Positions 42,621-55,064 of a DNA stretch of 64,000 bases are shown here, in pieces; the first letter of the stretch is position 1; each line of letters begins with the position of its first letter. The notes beneath the pieces were generated by a model, which did no database searches, was not told where the DNA came from, and saw only the letters and a list, made by a program, of their open reading frames with translations. Where the stretch lies: positions 2,542,001 to 2,606,000 of the forward strand of contig JAXBDG010000004.1 in the NCBI GenBank assembly GCA_036320915.1, given 5' to 3'. The translations under genes and the position numbers were made by a program. This stretch comes from Linnemannia elongata (lineage: Eukaryota > Mortierellomycota > Mortierellomycetes > Mortierellales > Mortierellaceae).

Positions 42621-43439
42621 ATGAAGCCCTCTACATCCTCATTGGCCCTCCTCGCCACCTTCCTCATCACCCTCACCAATGCAGCAACCCTCGACCAATG
42701 CTCAATCTCTCTCCTCGGCTTAATCTCCGACCCAGGTCTCAACACCTGTTTGCCCATGCAACAACTCTCTTCCCTCGTCACCGCCCCCGTCATCACCCCA
42801 CTTCTCATCAACAACACCGCCACCGCTCTTTGCGCTCTTCCCATCTGCCCTACCGCCTCTGTCACTCTCGTCCAGAATACTGTCACCCAGAACTGTGTTA
42901 ATGCGTCTGACCCGGCCACCGCAGACCTTGTCTTGGGCGCTGCTAGCTTGTATGCTCCTTTCAGGGAGGGTATGTGTCAACGTATCCCTGGTGGAAATGG
43001 AACTTTCTGTGTCACGGAGTTGGCCCAGACCATGACGGATTACCTTGCCAAGCACCCTTCCCCACTCGGTATCAAGATCTTTGCAAACTCGACCGTTCTC
43101 AAACAATACGTTGCCGAGATGCCAAAGGAGATCTTGTGCACCCCTTGTAACAAGGCCATCATCAACCCTATCGAGAACTATATCGCTGCCAACCAGGCCA
43201 CCTTGAAGCCCACCATCTTGCAGTGGGCTGATATCCTCAAGTCCGAGGCCGCGAATAAGTGTGGCGCCGATTTCACAGATGGACAGAAGCCTACTGCGAC
43301 TGCTGCCCCCGCAAAGCCGACGGGGGTTGCTGCTGCTGGTTCTACTGGTGGTAGTGGCAATGGCGCTGAGGGAATGAAAGTGGGTGGTGGGTCGATGGCG
43401 GCGTTGGTTGTTGCCGTCTTTGGAGCTTTGTTGCTTTAA
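42621..43439 (+). CDS. GPI-anchored secreted protein, DUF7729-like (272 aa)
   Basis: The frame is open far upstream, but MKPSTSSLALLATFLITLTN at 42621 is a clean signal peptide (cleavage near residue 20) following a CT-rich leader and CCCAAA context, so this ATG is used. The mature domain has regularly spaced Cys residues (LDQCSIS, NTCLPM, LCALPICP, QNCVN, GMCQRIP, TFCVTE, LCTPCNK, NKCGAD) and several N-glycosylation sites (NNT, NAS, NGT, NST). A Ser/Gly/Ala-rich linker and a hydrophobic C-terminus (MAALVVAVFGALLL) indicate a GPI anchor. The pattern matches fungal cell-surface proteins of the DUF7729 group, whose function is unknown. It converges on the P5B ATPase gene. Confidence 0.87.
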   Translation: MKPSTSSLALLATFLITLTNAATLDQCSISLLGLISDPGLNTCLPMQQLSSLVTAPVITPLLINNTATALCALPICPTASVTLVQNTVTQNCVNASDPATADLVLGAASLYAPFREGMCQRIPGGNGTFCVTELAQTMTDYLAKHPSPLGIKIFANSTVLKQYVAEMPKEILCTPCNKAIINPIENYIAANQATLKPTILQWADILKSEAANKCGADFTDGQKPTATAAPAKPTGVAAAGSTGGSGNGAEGMKVGGGSMAALVVAVFGALLL

Positions 43440-43703
43440 ACTGTCTATCTCTTTCTCCAATTTTTTTTTTCATTTGCCTCAAACTTCATTAATTCATTCT
43501 CCTCTCTCTACTACTCTCTTTTTTTTTTTTTTTTCTCTTCCTTTGCCCTCTTTCTCCACCTCTTTCTTTTTTGCTCTTCTTGCACTCGTGTTTGAAAGTA
43601 ATAAAAAATATATCAGAGCACCTTTTTTTTTCTTCTTATGGTTGATTTGGTTGTACTATGATGATGGCACTTACGACCTTTAGGTCCAGTTGTTTTGAGT
43701 GAA

Positions 43704-43741
<38 letters not shown>

Positions 43742-44177
43742 CAACACAAAAAGGGTGCAAAGTAGCAAGACGTTCATACCCTGTCATTATTTACCACACT
43801 TTTTTAGAAAAACAAAAAAAAAAAAAAAGAACAAAGGATGTCATTACACAATCGGCAACAAAGAGACGACGGTTTTTACATACCCAATAACTTACAGTTT
43901 ACACAAAAAAAAATAAATCTAAACTAACTAATGACACGTATGCTCATGGGACACACTCATTTCTCCAGCCGACACGTTGCCATTTTTTTTTGTTGTGGTA
44001 AGTGGGATATTGAACTGTGCCCCACAAATGCTTCTTTTTTTAATGTACAATAATTAGTTTGATCCGCACAAAAACAACAAAAAAAAAAAAAAAAAAAGAA
44101 AAAAAAATTGGGGGATAAACAATGAAAGGAGTAAGAAAAAGACTAAAAAAAAACGCGAGAAATTACAGAAACGCGCT
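43440..44177. other. Convergent intergenic region rich in A/T homopolymers
   Basis: Contains T-runs at about 43519-43534 and A-runs at 43707-43740, 43813-43828 and 44080-44107. The 34-base A-run may be mis-sized in the assembly. No gene. Confidence 0.6.
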
Positions 44178-47100
44178 CTATGCGCCCATCATCTCGTCCT
44201 CAACCATCTTGTAAATCTTGAGAGAAGACTTCTTCTTCAACGTCTTCTTGGGCATCGACTGTCCTGCAACCGCTGCATCCGCACCACCAGCAGCAGTGGC
44301 GCCACCATCAACATCAATGCCAACACTCTGCCCCTGCTGCCCTCCTGTTCGCTGCGTCAGATCCTGACTTCCATAACCGCCGCCAACACTCTGCGAAGGA
44401 GGAGGCGCAAAGACCTCCCGCTCCTGCTGGTACTTTGCTTGCTTCTTCGCCTTCCTACCCCCCCACCATTCACCCATAAGTTTGGCAAAGCGGGGGAAGA
44501 CCCAACCCTCACAGACGAGGGAAAGGCCGAGGTTGAGTCCAGCCATGATGACGATGAGGATTCGGAATGAGAGGGGAATATGGACGAGTTGCATGACTTC
44601 GGTGATCCATGCGGTTGGGAAGAGGACCATGATGGCCGAAGTGAGTACAAGAGTTACTGTGATCAATACGAACGGGCCTATTTCGTCATATACATACAAG
44701 TATCAGAAAAAGAATAATGTTAGCAAAAAGGGCGAGGTTAGAAGGAGTGAAAAAGAAGATACATCGAACCAAGGAAAAAAAGAAAGGAGAACTTACGGTT
44801 GGACGACATGGGCTTGCGGTAAGGTGGCCCAACGCTGAACACAATAGCAACCAGCAAATATTGGAAACAACTCAACAAGAACAACACCGTATTCTCAATA
44901 CAGTCAATATTCTTCTCCGCCGGGTCATAATCTGGTGGAGTATACCAGGGCTGATGTCTGACAATCACAAACAGACAACCTTGGAACAAAGACTGGATCA
45001 AGATCTGTCCAATGAGCGATGTCAAAACCTTTTTGGAGACAAGGTTGGCGGTAGGACGTTTGGGGTGGAGGATGGGGAAGGCTTCGGTGCGGCCCATAAA
45101 GACGGCAATGGGGAGAATGAGGACAAGGTCGATATAGAGGAATTGGAAATCGCCCAGGTTGGAGGCAAAGGCGTAGAGGAAGGAAACTGTTGTGAACTGG
45201 ATGATACTGTACAGGGCCATGTACTTGAAGCAACTGAAACTCGTCACCAACGCAGCTCTTCCCTCCCTATTAGCAGTTATTAAACAGATACATAAAGATT
45301 GTGTTAGTTCATGTTGAGAGGACGAGACTTTCAAATAAACGTGAAAGATAGGAAAAAATGGGGGACGTACTGGATGACTTTGACGACGCAGCCGATATCG
45401 TTCGATCGACTCGTAAAAGGTGCGGCAACTGAAGCCTCAGCCTCGCTCAAACTGATACCCACATCTGCAGCCTTCAGAGCTCCACAGTCATTAGCGCCAT
45501 CTCCACAGAATCCGACACAGTATCCAATCGCCTGCAGGTGTTCAACCAACTCATGCTTTTCGTCAGGTGACATGCGTGCAAAGATCTGTCCCTTGACCAA
45601 CATCCTGTTGAGAGTTGAGGTAGAAGCATAGTCGACCATCCAGCGGAAGCAGTCTCCTGTAACTGCGAGGACATAGTCGTTCATCATGTGGCTGTACCGC
45701 GGGAACTCTGGTCCTTGACTCGATCCATCCGACCACGTTGTCGATGGCTATTTCATCGTCATATCGTCAACGTTAATGATAAGTCAGTCAATAAGGATCA
45801 CCAATTTTCAAGCAGGGATTCAACTTAATACGCAAAACAAATTGACGAAGGGCTACCTTGAGGGTGACAGGGTCGAGGGTCATGCGCTCGTTATCGATGT
45901 TCTCCCAGACAATCTCAGAAGTCTCCGTAACAGAGTCTCCAGAAACAAAACGAGGAGCATACACCTCTCTCGCCTTATTAATAAGTCCACACTCTCTCGA
46001 GACACTAATGGCCGTCAGGACATTATCTCCCGTGCACATAACCTGCCGAATTCGTGCATTCCCCAGCGTCGCAATAATAGGTGCCGTCGTCGGTTTCAAC
46101 TTGTTCTCAAAGACAATGAACCCCAAAAACGTCAAATCCGCCTCGGCCTGTTCACGCTTGAGTCGCTGAGCGCGGATAAAGTTGAGGGTTGGCATGGCCT
46201 TGTAGGCACAGGCAATGACACGGTATCCGTGGTGGGTGTAGTAGGCGAGACGTTCCTGGTAGTCCAGTGGGAGAGAGCCCTTGATGCAGATGTCGGTCAT
46301 GACTTCAGGTGCCCCCTTGACGAAGATGTCCATGCCAGGGCTGTGGAGTCGCTTGACGATGACACTCATCCTGCGCAATTGAGAGACAAACTCGAAGCAC
46401 CGAATGATTCCCAACTCCAAAAACGCTCCCTATTTGCATATAAGAACAAAGAAAATGGTTAGATAGTTGCGCTATAGGCTCTCGTTCACAACATGTTGCA
46501 AAACGCTCAAAAAACCTTACGCTTTCGTTGAAATCAGAGATCTGGGAGGCGTTGTTGTGCTTGGCGATCATGTCGTCGAGGTTGAACTGCTTGCCGCCTG
46601 GAGGTCGGACTACGGTCGAAACAATTCCACCAGAGCCACCCTGAGCGGATTCTGAGACACTAGCTGTCCGTGCGCCGAGTCCACCCTCCTCCAAAGTCCA
46701 CTGAGTAAACTCAAACATCTTGAGATCCAATGGATCACCAATCAACTCGCCATTGAGAGACTTGACAGAGTGACAAGTCGTCATAGCAAACAAGAGCGCC
46801 ATACTCTTCTCCAAAACAGAAGTCGGTGCGTGATGCATCTCGTCGACGTTACTCAACATCTCGCCAAACTTGCCCGTTTCACTGTCGGGGCACTGGACAC
46901 CCAACACATCGAGCCCATCCTCCGTCAGCGTTCCAGTCTTGTCAAAGCACATACAGTTGATCTTGCCTCCAATGTTGACACGCGTAGGTGAGATACAAAA
47001 GATGTTGGACCGCTTGAGTCGAGCGATCGCAAAGCTGGTGCCGATCGACATGGTGGCTGGGAGAGCAGGTGGGACAACAATCGTAATGAGATCCAGTGCC

Positions 47101-50039
47101 TTAACAATCATGGCCTTGAAGGGGACACCCATGCGGACAAAGTTGACAGTCGAGATCAAGAATCCGAAACAAGCAATCATGGCGAGAATTCCAATGAACC
47201 GAAAAGAGTCGCGGTAGAACTGGAAATCGTTAGGCTTGGGAAACAACATCGATCGGATCAAAGTTCCCTTGGTGGTGTTGAATCCAATGCGAACCACCAT
47301 AGCCAATCCACGCATGGGTGGACTAGTTCCGTATTCCTCGTCGGCGGCGTCCATTGCTGCGGGCTGTTTGGCGACACCAGGTCGGGCACGAACAATCTTG
47401 GTTCCTGAAAACAAAAAGTGGCGAGCAATCTCTGTGGGTATATTGGCGAGAGACAGGTCCATGTGTTGCAAGGCTGCGTCCGTGACAGGAATCTTGGAGA
47501 CGGGGACGGATTCTCCTGTGAGCATACTCTCGTTGACGATACAGTCTCCTGTCAGCAAAACGGCATCGCAAGGGAACACTGTCAAATCCGAGTCCGTCAC
47601 CTCAAACACATCTCCTGGCACCAACTCCTCTGATCCAATATAGCGCCCTTTGAGAAAGGTGGAGATGGTCATGGTAAGTTGTGGTTAGTCTCGGCCAAAC
47701 CAAAATTCGCTTGTGGTACACGTCCAAGCCCAGTTGATTAACAGAGACTTACAGCGTCCAGAACGGAAGACTTTGGTGTTGCAGGTAAAGCGGGACATGT
47801 TGCGCATCCTCTTCATGGTCTTTTTGGTCTCGACCAACTCGGTGACGACAGAGACCGTGGAGATGACAAAAATGCAAGCAGCATAGTAGTAGTAGTCGTC
47901 GGCGAACCAAAGAGCCATCGAAAACACCTGGAAGACGTAGAAAGGATGCAAAACCTCCTGAACAAGCAGTTGTCCGATAGTCTTTTCCTGAACATCGATG
48001 AGGTTGTATCCAAAGACCATGGTGCGTTCCTGATGGGTTTCCCGTCCGATGCCCCTCTCACAGTTGGCGGCCATGTTCCAGTCCGAGTCCTTCCATTGAG
48101 AGTTCTGCATGAAAGCATGGGCCGAGGGGTTGTAAATGAAGCGGATGTACTGGTAGTCAAAGTAGCGCATATCATGCAGAGTTCCTGTTGTCTATGCGTG
48201 TGAGCACAGAGCAAAAAAAGAAGAGATAAAGGTTGAGTGAGTGAAGTGCATAATCATATGGTTAGCATCTCGTAATCATTTTCCAAGGGTGCTTTGGGAG
48301 TGATAACAGTAACGAGAAATGGTGCGTGTCGTTGAGTGAAGAGAAGAACCAGACAAAAGGGGGCATTTCTGTTTCGAGCTGACATCATACCACGGTGTCA
48401 TCATAGCTTTCGTCGTCCTCTGACTTTTCCATCTGTTCGGGACTGAAGACCGAGTCGATTGGACCTCCATAGTACTTTGTGAACACTGGCTCCATTGCTA
48501 GCTGGCCCCACTCATTCTAATTGGTTTTGTTTGTTTGTTTTGAAGGGAAAAGAGAGGATAACGACAATGAGCAGTTGTATCGTTTTATCGATCACGACCA
48601 CAATAGGCACGGCACGACTTTTGGCTGTGTGCAACCTAATCCTAACGTAAATAAACAAAAAAGATAAAATACCTGGACAACAATGAATTCGGCATGGTTC
48701 ATTTCGCACTTTTGGGCGACAAAGGCGATGTAGTGGCGGGGCATCCAGCGACCAAGGAGGAAGATGATGCCGAAGGAGAGGGCACAGAAGATGTAGTAGA
48801 GGTAGAGACGATGCTTGCGGAATCTGTATCCGGTGAAGATCAATTCCACATCTTCCTCCTCGAGATATACCCTCTGTTGGCACCGATCATGCCTATGGTC
48901 TGTTTGTTATTCACAATTATTATTATTCAAAAAGAAAGAGAGGAGATGGCAACAAACGGTTAGATCTCCTTCCGATATTTAGGTGGTAAACTAGCATTGA
49001 AGCTTCCATGGTAACAAAGGAATGAGTTCCCAGGCCATCAAGGGCAAGTCTGACCCGTGCGTCACGGGCTCCTTTTCATTGTAACCCAGAAGAAACAATA
49101 AAAATATACAAAGGATCGGACAAAGAAAACAACGTAACAGAAGAAGGGAGAACAAAAAAAAATAACAAAGTCTAAGAGAGAAAAAAAAATTCGCTTGGGG
49201 GTAATCAACCAAAGGGGAAGTCGCTTCTGTGTCTGTGGGAGAAGAAAAACAAGGGAACCGCTCTCAACAGCAAAGACAAGCATATTCACCCCTGGAACTT
49301 TGGTCGTGTGCTCAATGTGTTCTTGCTTTTCTCTCTCTCTCTCTCTCTCTCTCTTCTTGCTCCTCCTGCTCCTGTGAAAAAATAATTGTCCTCTGAAGGC
49401 AGACAGAGTCAAAAAAAAAGAAAAAAAAAAAAAGTCCATGGGGTCCCTTGTGCTGAACAAAAAGAGAACATTACCATAAGTAGGTCGCTTGAGTGCCTTG
49501 AGTCGAGCAGAGGAAGAGACTGCGGCTGCGTTGGCCTTTGCCATGGAAGAAGCGATTTCAGAGCCTTCGGTGCGGTCACTGTCGTCGGGATCATCGTCGT
49601 ACGAGCCATTGTTCCCGTCCTCATTGTCGGATTCGTGGTTGAATCGCTGCGAGAGTAAGGTAGGAGGGGTGTAAGGCGAGAAGGGCAACGACGGCGAGGA
49701 GTAATCGGGGTCGTTCCTGTTCCCGTTGTTGTTGTTTTTGCTCTCTGAGGAAGAGGAAGTCGAAGACGAAGAGGACTCGTGAAGGGGAGGCAGCAGTGAC
49801 GAGCGTTGCTTGCTGTGGTTGCTGTTGCTGTTGTTGTTGCTCAAGTTGTTGGACAGAGAAGTCGAGGAATTGTTCCCTACGACATATTCGATGGTATCGA
49901 GGTTGTTTGGGTTTGAGCTGCTGCGGCGGTGGTTTGCAGAGAGAGAAGAATTTGATTGTTTTCTATGGGACGTGCGATCATTGCTTGGAGTAAGCGAGGT
50001 AGAGGAGAGAGGGCGTTGGGGCGGGTTGGTGTTGTTCAT
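44178..50039 (-). CDS. YPK9: P5B-type transport ATPase (Ypk9/ATP13A2 family), nine exons (1467 aa)
   Basis: Exons on the minus strand: 50039-49475, 48899-48673, 48516-48391, 48191-47753, 47647-46521, 46429-45857, 45747-45371, 45266-44797, 44677-44178. All borders are GT..AG and all phases agree. P5B ATPases sit in vacuolar/lysosomal membranes and export polyamines or cations to the cytosol. Visible motifs: [11 protein letters not shown] (actuator loop), PPALP in helix M4 (P5B-type; P5A has PPELP), DKTGTLT with the phosphorylated Asp, FVKGAPE (nucleotide-binding domain), and [19 protein letters not shown] (hinge). About 190 Ser/Asn-rich residues form a disordered N-terminus before [17 protein letters not shown]. 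The exon 4/5 border restores [16 protein letters not shown] and rules out a downstream ATG reading. It is divergent from the phospholipase gene. Confidence 0.93.
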
Positions 50040-50869
50040 GCGTTGGTTACGGTGGTTTTGAAGGAGGAGAAGAGTGGGGATGAAACTGATACAGATATGG
50101 ATCCAATGCGAATGTGATGAGTATGGTTGTCCAAGGGGAGGAGGAATAATAGAGGGGAAAGTAGGGAAGAAGAAGAAGACGAAGAAGAAAGGAAGAGACG
50201 AGTAGTCCAAGGGAAAAGAAAGATATGCGGATTGACGAAAGGGAGTGCCGATCGTTTCGTTTTTTGTTGTCGTGTGCGTAAAAGTAAAGAAAGAAAAAGA
50301 GAAGTGGGGCAGAGTGGAATAAGAGTGAATATGTAGGTGTGTGCGTCAAATGAGTATATAAAATATGGACGTCAAAGCAACAATAACAACAATCAATCGA
50401 TCAATCAAGGAACCAAGAATGAAGGAAGTGTATGTGAAAGAGAAAGAAAGAAAGGAAGAAGCTAAACGGTTCTATTTATTTTGCATGGTCTTGCCAGTTT
50501 TGGAGCAAAAAAAACACATATATAAAAATATTGCCTTTTCTCTAAATCACGTGATTAAATGCAATCAACAGCAGCACGGACATTTGTCTCTCTGCCACTG
50601 CCAAGCACAAGCAAGCAAAAGCGCGGGTGCGTGTGAACCCGACAGCGCGCGTTACGAAATCCTGTCAATGATATCATTTCTGCTGGTGAAGAACCCTTGC
50701 TTCCCTTACGTCTTTTCTCTTTTTCTTGCTGTTGTCACCTTAACTGATCACCCTCTTAACCTTCAACTCTTTTCTCCCGCCTTCCTTCCCTTTCCTCCCT
50801 TTCCACTTTCTCTTTCCTACCTTCCTCCATTAACATCGCCGCTCCTCTTCAACAACTTCTTACACCCTA
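50040..50869. other. Divergent promoter region, P5B ATPase and phospholipase
   Basis: Contains a TATATAAAAT word at about 50354, pyrimidine-rich leaders on both sides, and AAGAAG/GAAGAAAG microsatellite-like stretches near 50167-50195 and 50434-50460. No gene. Confidence 0.5.
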
Positions 50870-53800
50870 ATGTCCATCCTACTCCTCCCCGCAAGGACCG
50901 CTCGGAAAGGTCCATGGACAAATGTCCGATCGGCCCACTGGAGACCCTTACTCGTACCCACCGTCATACACACACAGCGCTACCGCTCCTTTTCCTCTTC
51001 ACCTTCTCCTTACAATAACTCACACTCAAACAACCCCAACTCGGACCCTAGAGTACCACTCGACGGTAGGGACCACTTTCTGGCTTGTCGGTGCTGTGTC
51101 TTTCAAATGGTCGATCCGATCCGGCCGAAAAAAAAAAAATATTTCAATGCATATTGCGAAAATTAACTGACACACACTCTTTACATATCAAAATAGAATC
51201 GCGGTGGTCAGATGTAAAGTCATCGGTGCTGGCCGTACTCAGCGTCTGTTCAGCAATCCTCCTCCCGACCAAGGCTGTCTCCAATGAATCCAAGACACCC
51301 TCTACACAAAAACCCGTCCTAGAACTCAAGGTCGATCCAAGGGACCCCAAGGAGCAGGAAAAGGAAAAAGAAAGGGAAAAGGACAAGGACAAGATCAAAC
51401 TACCTGGCCCCCTCCCAGACATCCCAATCCCCAAAATATCACTCGATGACGTCATGGAAAAGGTTCACGACCTGGGCGAAAAGATTGGCGAAGAGATCAA
51501 GGGACGTGTGCCTACCCTCGCCGATTATTTCTCTGCTGTCGATACTATCAGGAAGGAGTTACAGCTCGGTGACGGATCGCTTTACCAGTCCATCGTCAGC
51601 AACATGTCTGATGCCAACAAAAACCCTGAAATCCAACTCGACGCATCCGTGAGGTGGGTTATTGATTTTCATATGATTTCTGGCAATGGAATGTCTCACA
51701 AAAGGAATATGTCGACTCGATGACATCAATTTACCAAGCATGTTATTAATTCATTCAACTCTGCTTTTCAATAGGCAAGGAAACGATCTTTGTCCACAGG
51801 AGTTGGCATTCCAGGCGGCTCGCAGGAAAAAGATGAAAAAGGCGTTTGCAAAGTTCATCGGAGTCAAGGAGTCCGATATTCATGAAAACGACATTCCAGT
51901 CGTCGCCCTTGCCGGAAGGTGTGTTTATGGGATCCAATCTTCTTTTGGTACATGAAATTCATATCCGACACACATCCTTACCATTTTATTCGATTCATTT
52001 GTGATGGTACTAGTGGCGGCGGATACCGTGCAATGATCTCGTCTCTGGGATACATGACGGCGGCTAAAAAGGCGGGACTGTTTGACTGCGCCATGTATAT
52101 GGCAGGAGTGTCAGGGAGTTGTTGGATGATTGCTCAATATCTCACCCTGGGCCAGAGATCGTTCACAAAGACCATGGAGCATTTCAAGCAGTCGTTAAAT
52201 ACGCCCATCGCACATTATCCCTCCTTCATCGACACCATGCTCACCAACCCTGGAGCAGCACAACTCATTCTGGAAGGCGTTGTTCAAAAGTACAGCAAGA
52301 ACCGTGTTCTGACATTGGTGGATGCCTTTGGAACTGTGCTGGGCTCGCGACTGCTTATTCATCGTGAAAGAGATGGCGATAATGGCGAGTGGGTTGACCC
52401 TCTGGACTTCAAGATGTCGCAACAAAGTCGTTGGGTCAACTATGGCGATCAGCCTCTTCCGATCTACACCGCAGTCTCTCATGTTCTCCCTGGAGCGACC
52501 TCCCAGCCTGATCCTATCGAAGAGATCATTGTCGACGACGAAGTCGCGAAGGAAGACAGTGACGAGCATTACTACCAGTGGTTTGAGATGACACCCTACG
52601 AGTTTGGCAGTGAAGAGACCTCAGGTACGACTGGTTGTATGTGTCATTGTCAGGTGCAACTCTGGAATTTGCTCCGCATCTAACCCGAATTTCGCATTAC
52701 TCTGACAAATGGTGCAACTAGCATGGATCCCAACTTGGTCGTTTGGTCGCCGGTTCGTCGAAGGCAAGAGCGTGGAAAGGGTGCCAGAGACCAACTTGGC
52801 CATCCTCCTGGGCACATTTGGATCAGCCTTCACAGCCACTCTTGCCGATTATTACAACGAAGTCCGCCCTCTCCTCAACAAAGCCATGTCCGACTCCATG
52901 GACACCTACATCAAAGAGGTACCTTTTTGGCTCCAATGAACGTCAACCATGGCAGAATGTGTGTCATTGAGTAAATTACTAATATCACTGTCTTCGTTTT
53001 CAATCATGACAATGTAGTACTTGGATGGCATGTCGTTGATTCATCCTCTATCGCCTTCTTGTTTCCCTAACCCGATCTACAAGCTGCCCAACCCAGAACC
53101 CGAAGCCGAGGCATTCTCTCAGCGCAAGAACATTTACTTGAACGATGCTGGAATGGACAACAACTTGCCTTTATACCCCTTGCTTCGGCCTGGTCGGAAG
53201 ATCGATGTCATCCTCGCATTCGATAGCAGTGCTGATATCGAAAGTGTCCCTTGGTTTGAGAAAGCTGGTAAGTTGGCCACAATTCTTTGACTATCTTTTT
53301 TACTAAATAGCTCAGAACTAATAAGATGACACTTGTTACTTCATGTGTAGATGAATATGTCAAGAGACGTGGTATTGAGCGCTGGCCTCCCATTTCCAAG
53401 AAGCGAGCGGAGCAATTGGCCAAGCAAGAGGGAGGACCACCCAGGAAGATGACCCACGTCGAGATCTTCCACGGTATCGTTGCCGACGATCGTGATGCCG
53501 ATCATGTTGTCCCCGTCGAGAAGAAGAAGTCGTCTGAGGATCCCCCACCACCTCCCAAGGCTGTCACACCTCTGGAAAAGTCGCATGTCCAACCTATCAC
53601 ATTGATCTACTTCCCCTTGATCCCTAACCAGGAGTACCACGAGTTCAACCCAGGCACCGAGGCGTTCTGTTCGACCTTCAACTTTGAGCTCAAGGAGGGT
53701 CAGGTCGAGTTGTTGGCGGGGTTAGGCGAGAATAATTTTAATAAGGGGTTGGAGGACGTGAGGAAGGTGCTGAAGGAAACTTGGTTGAGGAAGAAGCAAG

Positions 53801-53910
53801 AGCGGTTGGAGAGGGAGAAGTTGGAGAAGAAGATGCATCGTAAGAGCCCTGTAACATCGACCGCATCCAAGTCAACGCCGGAGAAATCAGATGCACCCAA
53901 ACCAAAGTAG
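50870..53910 (+). CDS. Cytosolic-PLA2-type (lyso)phospholipase with possible mitochondrial leader, seven exons (804 aa)
   Basis: Exons: 50870-51065, 51197-51653, 51775-51918, 52014-52624, 52722-52918, 53018-53267, 53351-53910, all in frame with GT..AG borders. The protein belongs to the cPLA2/PLB catalytic superfamily, which hydrolyses fatty-acyl esters of phospholipids with a Ser/Asp dyad. Splicing of exons 3 and 4 creates the nucleophile motif ALAGSGGGYRAM. The second signature, YLNDAGMDNNLPLYPLL in exon 6, carries the catalytic Asp. Other family blocks are MAGVSGSCWMIAQY and FGSAFTATLADYYNE. The first 60 residues are rich in Arg/Ser and poor in acids (TARKGPWTNVRSAHWRPLL), followed by a hydrophobic segment (SSVLAVLSVCSAILLP), which suggests mitochondrial import and membrane anchoring, as reported to my knowledge for some Aspergillus homologs. 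The C-terminus is a charged helix. Confidence 0.92.
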
Positions 53911-54252
53911 TAGCTAGGAATATTACAATAGCATATTAGACCAGTATTCCCTTCCCTTATAATAACGTAGCCCTTTTTCCGCCTACATGTCTGTTGTTTC
54001 GTTGGTGAAAGAAAGAAAATAGTGTATTTGATGGTGTACAATGAGGGTGTGTGGGTTGTGTGAAATGGTGTAATGAAAAATAAAAAAGAAACGTCGCTTG
54101 TCTAGTGGCCGTGATGCTCCTCTGGTCCCTGAGCACTTGGTGTTAGTCGGATTGTTGCTGGTGACTTTCTCCTGGCCCACTTCTCAGACAACGACTGCGA
54201 TCCCGATCCTGATCCTGATCCAGTTGCTCAAGTTCTCTCTGTGCCTTCAACT

Positions 54253-54708
54253 TTATGCCTTGGGAGAAGGAGCAGCGGCGGGCTGGCGGTAGTTCCAGAT
54301 CTGCTTGGGAGGAGTATCGGTCAAAGTCCTGAGTTGCCTGGGAAAGACAGCATGACGCTCCTTTGTCTGAGAGTGCTTGAACAACTGAGCACTCGTAGCC
54401 TCCAACTCGGCGTTGGCTTTACGCATCATCTCAAACTTCCTGGCGAGTCCTTCCTCCTGAGCCTGCTTCTGTTGTTGGCGAACTAGCTTCCAGGCACGCT
54501 CAATGGTCTCGTGACGAGTCATGTCTTCGGGCGAGAGACGGACTGGGGGGCGAGGAGGGGCGTCGAAGAGGACCTTCTTGATGAGATCGTTTCTGGGTTC
54601 GCCGTTGAGGGAGTTTCCGCCGCCCTTTTTGGGGATTGCGGAGGAGCCACCGGCGCGCATGAGAGAGGTGGCCTTGGTGAGGGCTGTGCGAGCGAATGGG
54701 CTTGACAT
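54253..54708 (-). CDS. MRPL28: Mitochondrial ribosomal protein mL40 (MRP-L28 family, 151 aa)
   Basis: Large-subunit protein of the mitochondrial ribosome. The start at 54708 (MSSPFARTALTKATSLMRAG) gives an Arg/Ser/Ala presequence, while the upstream open frame is leader. The core RLSPEDMTRHETIERAWKLV, then RQQQKQAQEEGLARKFEMMR, then KANAELE is the long helix characteristic of the MRP-L28 Pfam family (yeast Mrpl28, mL40 in the uniform nomenclature). Length is normal for the family. It is divergent from the Tra2-like gene (356 bp apart) and convergent with the phospholipase (342 bp between stop codons). Confidence 0.85.
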   Translation of the reverse strand: MSSPFARTALTKATSLMRAGGSSAIPKKGGGNSLNGEPRNDLIKKVLFDAPPRPPVRLSPEDMTRHETIERAWKLVRQQQKQAQEEGLARKFEMMRKANAELEATSAQLFKHSQTKERHAVFPRQLRTLTDTPPKQIWNYRQPAAAPSPKA

Positions 54709-55064
54709 TGTTGGTTGTGTGATTGGAGGGAGAGGAGGGAGGATGTTGGGAAGGGAGAGACGGGTTCTAGAAAATAAGGCACAAGTAAGTCGAGGGTGCC
54801 TTGCTTGGTTGGTTAAGAATTGGCAGTCCTCCAGTGCAATCGTCCGAGGGGAGAGTTGTTTACAGTCAGATCTGATTAAGGGTGTCGTGAAATATCTACA
54901 CGTGACGTGTCGCTTTTTTTTTTTCTGGTATGAATGGTTCCCATGGGGGGCGGAGGCAAGCCTTTCTTTCTTTCTTGTTTCTTTACTCCTTTGTCCACCT
55001 AACCCAATCCACCCACTCTCCCTTTTTTTTTCTTTTTTTTCTCCTTGAACACTCATCCAAGACA

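Noticed and set aside
46305..47672. Reading the central P5B exon as a separate gene starting with MTIST
   Set aside because: The acceptor at 47648 with the donor at 47752 restores [16 protein letters not shown], showing that MTIST is intronic.
49062..49474. C-terminal part of the frame at the start of the P5B gene (FFFFSFF-type residues)
   Set aside because: This is read-through into intron 1; the donor is at 49474.
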